Shown here: positions 5,950 through 9,185 of the stretch, piece by piece | Position numbering within the stretch: position 1 is the stretch's first letter | Layout: each line of letters begins with the position of its first letter | Source: JBAZDC01 sp041654595 | Lineage (GTDB): Bacteria; Pseudomonadota; Gammaproteobacteria; Burkholderiales; Burkholderiaceae_B | Direction: 5' to 3' | Length of the DNA: 9,185 nt | Assembly: GCA_964551305.1 (NCBI GenBank) | Contig: CAZKBT010000089.1 | Coordinates: forward strand, 1-9,185 | Translations under genes and position numbers: made by a program | Notes under the pieces: model-generated | What the model saw: only the letters and a program-made list of their open reading frames with translations | What the model was told of the DNA's origin: nothing | Database searches by the model: none

Positions 5950-6001
5950 GCGCTCAAGAATTCACACCCATAAAACAACGTTTATTCGAGGAGACGAACA
6001 T

Positions 6002-7021
6002 ATGACGCAAAGCAAACCTGCCGTATCGGATGCCGTCCGCCGTAACCTGTTGGCAGGCGCCTGTGCGATCGCTTCGCTCGGCTTGGCGATGGGTTTCAGT
6101 GGCGTCACTCAGGCGCAAGGATATCCAGATCGTGCGATCAAAATTGTCGTTGCCGGTCCGCCTGCCGGCGGCACCGATTTCCTGGCGCGCCTGGTTGCCG
6201 ATCATCTTGCGCGAGACTTGAAAAAGGCGGTCGTCGTCGAGAATCGCGCCGGCGCGTCCGGCTTGATCGGAACCAAGTACGTACGCCAGGAATCGCCGGA
6301 CGGGTACACGTTTTTAATGGGGCATGCGGCCACCAATGCCATTCTGCCGTTGGTGCATACCCAGGAAACCTACGATCCGATCGAGGATTTCACCCCCATC
6401 AGCTTGATCGCCACGGCGCCGGAAGTGCTGGTGGTGTCGAGCGACTCACCGATCAAGACCGTTGCCGAATACGTGGCCCAGGCCCGGGCGCAGCCCGATC
6501 AAATCAGCTACGGCACGCCGGGCCTGGGTCAGCCTCAGCATATCGTTGGCGAACGGTTCATGGCGGCGACGAAAACCAAGTTGCTTCACATACCGTACAA
6601 CGGCAGCGGCCCCGCGCTGACGGATTTGGTCGGAGGGCGGATAACCAGCATGTTCGTGACGCCGGGAGCGGTTATGCCTTTTATCCGCGACGGGCGCGTA
6701 AGAGCGTTGGCGGTAAGTTCGGGTGAACGTTTCGCGCTGTTGCCCGACGTTCCCACCTTGGAGGAAGAAGGGGTCGAAGGAGTGACGCAGCTCGGCTGGT
6801 TCGGCTTGTTCGCGCCGGCGGGCTTGCCCGAGGACCGCAAACAGATTTTCGAAGCCGCGGTCAAGCGCGTTCTGGCAAGTTCCGAAGTTCGTCAGAAAAT
6901 AGCGGGCGCTTACGTCGAACCGAAGGGAACGAGCGCCGACGAGTTCGCGGCGTTTCAAGGGGCGCAGGTTCAGGAGTTCCAGCAGATCGTCGATCGCCTG
7001 AGCCTCAAGCTGGCCGACTAA
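6002..7021 (+). CDS. Bug/TctC family periplasmic solute-binding protein (first of two)
   Basis: A 339-residue tripartite tricarboxylate transporter (TTT) receptor homologue, expected to bind a carboxylated substrate in the periplasm. Residues 1-38 are a signal peptide ending VTQA|QG. The VRRNLLAG at 12-19 resembles a twin-arginine motif, so Tat export is possible. Family segments are YPDRAIKIVVAGPPAGGTD (41-59), NRAGASG (81-87), SPDGYT (98-103), YGTPGLGQPQH (170-180), HIPYNGSGPAL (196-206) and LPDVPTLEEEG (247-257). The usual YPPGG loop is AGPPAGG here. The ATG at 6002 has AGGAG (5989-5993) 8 bases before it. The frame is open 29 codons further upstream into the previous gene, but that part is not protein-like and lacks a ribosome binding site. 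It lies 52 bases after the enolase-family gene. No TctA or TctB membrane gene is nearby. Confidence 0.95.
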   Translation: MTQSKPAVSDAVRRNLLAGACAIASLGLAMGFSGVTQAQGYPDRAIKIVVAGPPAGGTDFLARLVADHLARDLKKAVVVENRAGASGLIGTKYVRQESPDGYTFLMGHAATNAILPLVHTQETYDPIEDFTPISLIATAPEVLVVSSDSPIKTVAEYVAQARAQPDQISYGTPGLGQPQHIVGERFMAATKTKLLHIPYNGSGPALTDLVGGRITSMFVTPGAVMPFIRDGRVRALAVSSGERFALLPDVPTLEEEGVEGVTQLGWFGLFAPAGLPEDRKQIFEAAVKRVLASSEVRQKIAGAYVEPKGTSADEFAAFQGAQVQEFQQIVDRLSLKLAD

Positions 7022-7048
7022 AACAACAAAGTAACAAGGAGACATTGG

Positions 7049-8026
7049 ATGAAATCGAAAATCTGTATTGCCGCCGTATTTTGCTCTCTTGCGTTGGCAT
7101 CGACCAGCACCCTCGCGCAGGCCGAACGTGATTATCCCGACAAGCCGATCCGCATGATCGTCGCGTACCCGCCTGGCGGCGGCACCGACTCCCTGGCCCG
7201 GCTGGTCGGGGCGGAGCTTGGCAAGGAGCTGGGGCAAAGCGTGGTGGTCGTCAATCGCGGGGGCGCATCCGGTGCGATCGGGACTCAAGCCGCGGCTCGG
7301 GCGGATCCGGACGGCTACACCGTGCTCATGGCGACTTCGAATGTGACGATTACGCCGGCTATCGATGCCAAGTCTATATTTGCCGTGTCAGATTTCGAGC
7401 CGGTCGCGTTATTGACCGAGTCCCCATTTGCGTTGGTGGCGTCGCCGTCGCTTAACGTGAAGACGGTGCCCGAACTGATCGAGCACACCAGAAACAACGC
7501 GAAAAGCGTCAATTATGCGTCGACAGGTGTAGGCTCGCCACAGCATCTGACGACCGAATCATTTATAAATCGCTTTGCTCTGGACTGGCTGCATGTCCCC
7601 TACCAAGGGGGCGGTCCCGCCTTGAGCGCCTTGGTCGAAGGCCAAGTACAGGTTATGTTCAGCAATGCCTTGCCCGTCGTTCCTTTTCTGGAGTCGGGAA
7701 GACTGGTGGCCTTGGCGCAAACGACCAAAGAGCGCCTGCCTGTCTTGCCCGACGTACCTACCATGGAAGAGGCGGGTGTGAAAGACTTTGTCGTCAGTTT
7801 TTGGTCGGGTGTATTGGCTCCCAAAGGGACACCCGAGGCTATTGTCCGTAAGCTCGAGCGCGCGTTGCTCAAAGTGATGGGTACGCCTGCCATGCGCGAC
7901 AAACTCATTTCGCAGGGAACGATCGTGAACCCGCAAGGTGCCGCGGCGTTTGCCGAATACCTGGAGAAAGACTCGGCCTATTGGAAAGGTGTCGCGAAAG
8001 CCAGCAACATCCAGGTCGGTAATTAA
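7049..8026 (+). CDS. Bug/TctC family periplasmic solute-binding protein (second of two)
   Basis: A 325-residue paralogue of the preceding gene product. The signal peptide spans residues 1-25 (MKSK..., LAQA|ERDYP). Family segments are YPDKPIRMIVAYPPGGGTD (29-47), NRGGASGAIG (69-78), DPDGYT (86-91), YASTGVGSPQH (156-166), HVPYQGGGPAL (182-192) and LPDVPTMEEAG (233-243). It keeps the canonical YPPGGG loop, unlike its neighbour, and the two differ at many positions in the ligand-facing segments. This suggests old duplication or separate recruitment, and possibly different ligands. AAGGAG (7036-7041) stands 7 bases before the ATG, 27 bases after the previous stop. Its stop codon lies inside a perfect AATTAATTAATT palindrome (8021-8032). 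Confidence 0.95.
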   Translation: MKSKICIAAVFCSLALASTSTLAQAERDYPDKPIRMIVAYPPGGGTDSLARLVGAELGKELGQSVVVVNRGGASGAIGTQAAARADPDGYTVLMATSNVTITPAIDAKSIFAVSDFEPVALLTESPFALVASPSLNVKTVPELIEHTRNNAKSVNYASTGVGSPQHLTTESFINRFALDWLHVPYQGGGPALSALVEGQVQVMFSNALPVVPFLESGRLVALAQTTKERLPVLPDVPTMEEAGVKDFVVSFWSGVLAPKGTPEAIVRKLERALLKVMGTPAMRDKLISQGTIVNPQGAAAFAEYLEKDSAYWKGVAKASNIQVGN

Positions 8027-8055
8027 TTAATTCAAACAGCCAAAGGAGTGTCCTG

Positions 8056-8904
8056 ATGAAACTAGTGCGTTTCGGAGCGCCGAACCAAGAGAAGCCCGGT
8101 ATCCTGGCACCAGACGGAACGTTGCGCGACTTGTCGGGCATTCTTTCCGACCTTACACCGGATTACCTTGGCCCGGAGGCGTTGGACAAGCTTGGACGTA
8201 TGGATCATTCGATCTTGCCGGTCGTGGAGGGTTCTGTTCGTTTCGGGGTTCCATGCGCCGGCATCCAAAAGATTATTGCGGTGGGCTTGAACTATTCGGA
8301 TCACGCGGCTGAAGCGGGCATGGCCATTCCCAAAGAACCCATTCTGTTCAGTAAGTCGATTACCAGCTTGAATGGACCGAATGACGACGTCGTCATTCCG
8401 CGCGATTCGACCAAAGTCGACTGGGAGGTCGAGTTGGGCGTGGTGATTGGCAAGCGCGCGAAAAGCGTCCCCGAATCGGAAGCCATGGAGTATGTCGCGG
8501 GCTATTGTTTGGCGAACGACGTGTCGGAGCGCGAACTGCAGTTGGAACGCGGCGGAGGGCAGTGGCTCAAGGGTAAAAGCTTGGACACGTTTTGTCCGGT
8601 AGGCCCCTGGCTGGTGACATGCGATGAAGTCGAGGATCCCCATGACCTGGGGGCATGGCTCGATGTCAATGGCGTGCGGCGCCAATCGGGCAACACCGGC
8701 ACCATGATCTTTCGGGTGCCGTACCTGGTTCACTACATCAGCCAGTTCATCACCCTGACGCCGGGTGACTTGATCATTACGGGGACTCCGCCGGGCGTAG
8801 GAATGGGAATGAAGCCTCCGGCATTCCTGGACCATGGCGATCTCATGGAACTTGGCATCGATGGGCTGGGCGTCCAGCGTCAGAAGATAGTGCGCGAGGC
8901 CTAG
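8056..8904 (+). CDS. fumarylacetoacetate hydrolase family protein
   Basis: A 282-residue cytoplasmic enzyme. The family hydrolyses, hydrates, decarboxylates or isomerises 2-keto and 1,3-diketo acids with a divalent metal. The N-terminal ~65 residues are the small accessory domain. The catalytic domain begins at IIAVGLNYSDHAAEAG (73-88). Probable metal ligands are Glu124 and Glu126 (DWEVELGVVIG) and Asp155 (ANDVSERE). KGKSLDTFCPVGPW (172-185) and GDLIITGTPPGVG (237-249) are the other signature segments. The KGKSxDTFxPxGPW pattern resembles the branch with 2,4-diketo-3-deoxy-L-fuconate hydrolase-like and so-called ureidoglycolate lyase proteins, but such labels are unreliable. AAAGGAG (8042-8048) lies 7 bases before the ATG. 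It is the last gene of the operon, followed by a strong terminator, so it probably performs the late cleavage or hydration step. Confidence 0.94.
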   Translation: MKLVRFGAPNQEKPGILAPDGTLRDLSGILSDLTPDYLGPEALDKLGRMDHSILPVVEGSVRFGVPCAGIQKIIAVGLNYSDHAAEAGMAIPKEPILFSKSITSLNGPNDDVVIPRDSTKVDWEVELGVVIGKRAKSVPESEAMEYVAGYCLANDVSERELQLERGGGQWLKGKSLDTFCPVGPWLVTCDEVEDPHDLGAWLDVNGVRRQSGNTGTMIFRVPYLVHYISQFITLTPGDLIITGTPPGVGMGMKPPAFLDHGDLMELGIDGLGVQRQKIVREA

Positions 8905-8922
8905 TCGGACGGTTTGGAAAGA

Positions 8923-8949
8923 AAAAGCCGCGTGTATTACGCGGCTTTT
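8923..8949 (+). terminator. rho-independent terminator of the catabolic operon
   Basis: AAAAGCCGCGT (8923-8933) and ACGCGGCTTTT (8939-8949) form a perfect 11-bp stem with a 5-base loop GTATT. The GC core is flanked by A-runs and T-runs in the classical way. It starts 18 bases after the stop codon of the hydrolase gene. The A-run makes it potentially bidirectional. Confidence 0.92.
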
Positions 8950-9131
8950 CAATTGATCTTAAGGCTGCCAGATTTGCTCCCTTGTTGATTTCATGCTTTT
9001 TTATAATGCTTTTCGCCATCTTGGGACACGTTTCTGTCACAGGTTGAGCACCTCTTCTTGAACCATTCTTTACGTGCGCACGTGGGGGAGGCGTCGCCGC
9101 CGCTTCCTCTCCTATCCTTATCCCTTCTATA
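8950..9131. other. gene-free intergenic stretch before the insertion-sequence end
   Basis: I see no gene here. It is AT-richer than the operon and holds a perfect TATAAT (9002-9007) after a T-run but without a -35 hexamer at the right distance. It also holds a perfect 12-bp palindrome ACGTGCGCACGT (9072-9083). A pyrimidine-rich segment (about 9100-9130) leads to the putative mobile element. Confidence 0.45.
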
Positions 9132-9185
9132 TGTTAGCGCCGGTGTAATACTGACCCACCCCGTCGGAGTAAATCTGACCCACCT
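9132..9185. mobile_element. end of a putative IS21-family insertion sequence (cut by window edge)
   Basis: The decamer CTGACCCACC occurs twice (9151-9160 and 9175-9184), 24 bases apart and each preceded by an AT-rich TAATA/TAAAT. Before it stands TGTTAGCGCCGGTG, beginning with the TG dinucleotide typical of IS21-family ends. IS21-type elements carry several such tandem repeats at their ends for transposase (IstA) binding. I recognise this GTGGGTCAG-repeat style from proteobacterial elements, but no transposase gene or second end is in the window, so the exact left limit and the family are inferred. The element continues beyond 9185. Confidence 0.5.

Noticed and set aside
6446..7288. 280-codon minus-strand frame across the two binding-protein genes
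   Set aside because: It spans a gene boundary antisense to two clear family members, and its composition is typical of an antisense shadow.
8021..8032. AATTAATTAATT palindrome at the end of the second binding-protein gene
   Set aside because: Low-complexity AT repeat at a stop codon. It is too weak a stem to be a terminator, and the next gene's ribosome binding site follows directly.
8062..8952. 296-codon minus-strand frame opposite the FAH-family gene
   Set aside because: A long frame due to codon bias of the real gene. His/Arg-rich, no family match, and its start lies within the terminator/3' region.
9072..9083. Perfect palindrome ACGTGCGCACGT as an operator
   Set aside because: A single 12-bp palindrome with no promoter or gene placed to use it. 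Recorded, but not interpretable.

Overview
The window looks like a chromosomal segment from a betaproteobacterium of the Alcaligenaceae type (Bordetella, Achromobacter, Pusillimonas and relatives). This is an inference. It rests on moderately GC-rich coding sequence, on two tandem periplasmic binding proteins of the Bug/TctC family (greatly expanded in that family), and on the tRNA-Ala/tRNA-Glu pair. No species can be named from the sequence alone.

Left part (1-2140), mostly minus strand. A tRNA-Ala(GGC)/tRNA-Glu(TTC) unit runs out of the left edge and has a plausible promoter upstream. Behind it lie a secreted PRC-barrel protein gene with a Pro/Ala-rich linker, an unrecognised exported protein gene, a 321-base gap, and a tiny proline/acid-rich protein gene on the plus strand with a strong ribosome binding site. 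A perfect 14-bp hairpin separates the tRNA unit from the PRC-barrel gene.

Middle (2139-2921), minus strand. The manganese exporter gene mntP is preceded by a recognisable yybP-ykoY (Mn2+) riboswitch. The open frame of mntP runs back through the riboswitch, so a naive gene call would be about 50 codons too long. The real start is a GTG at 2726, which places the two family aspartates at residues 16 and 118.

Right part (2968-8949). A LysR-type regulator is transcribed away from a five-gene plus-strand operon: an Fe(II)/2-oxoglutarate dioxygenase (TauD/TfdA family), an enolase-superfamily enzyme of the muconate-lactonizing subgroup, two Bug-type solute-binding proteins, and a fumarylacetoacetate-hydrolase-family enzyme. 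All five have good ribosome binding sites and short gaps, and a classical terminator closes the unit. The 96-base divergent region holds a reasonable sigma70 promoter and two palindromes that could be LysR sites. The content fits uptake and breakdown of an unidentified organic acid: capture in the periplasm, hydroxylation, epimerisation, dehydration or cycloisomerisation, and cleavage or hydration of a 2-keto or 1,3-diketo intermediate. No TctA/TctB membrane components lie in the window.

Right edge (8950-9185). An AT-richer gap without genes is followed at the last ~54 bases by tandem CTGACCCACC repeats that look like the end of an IS21-family insertion sequence continuing outside the window.
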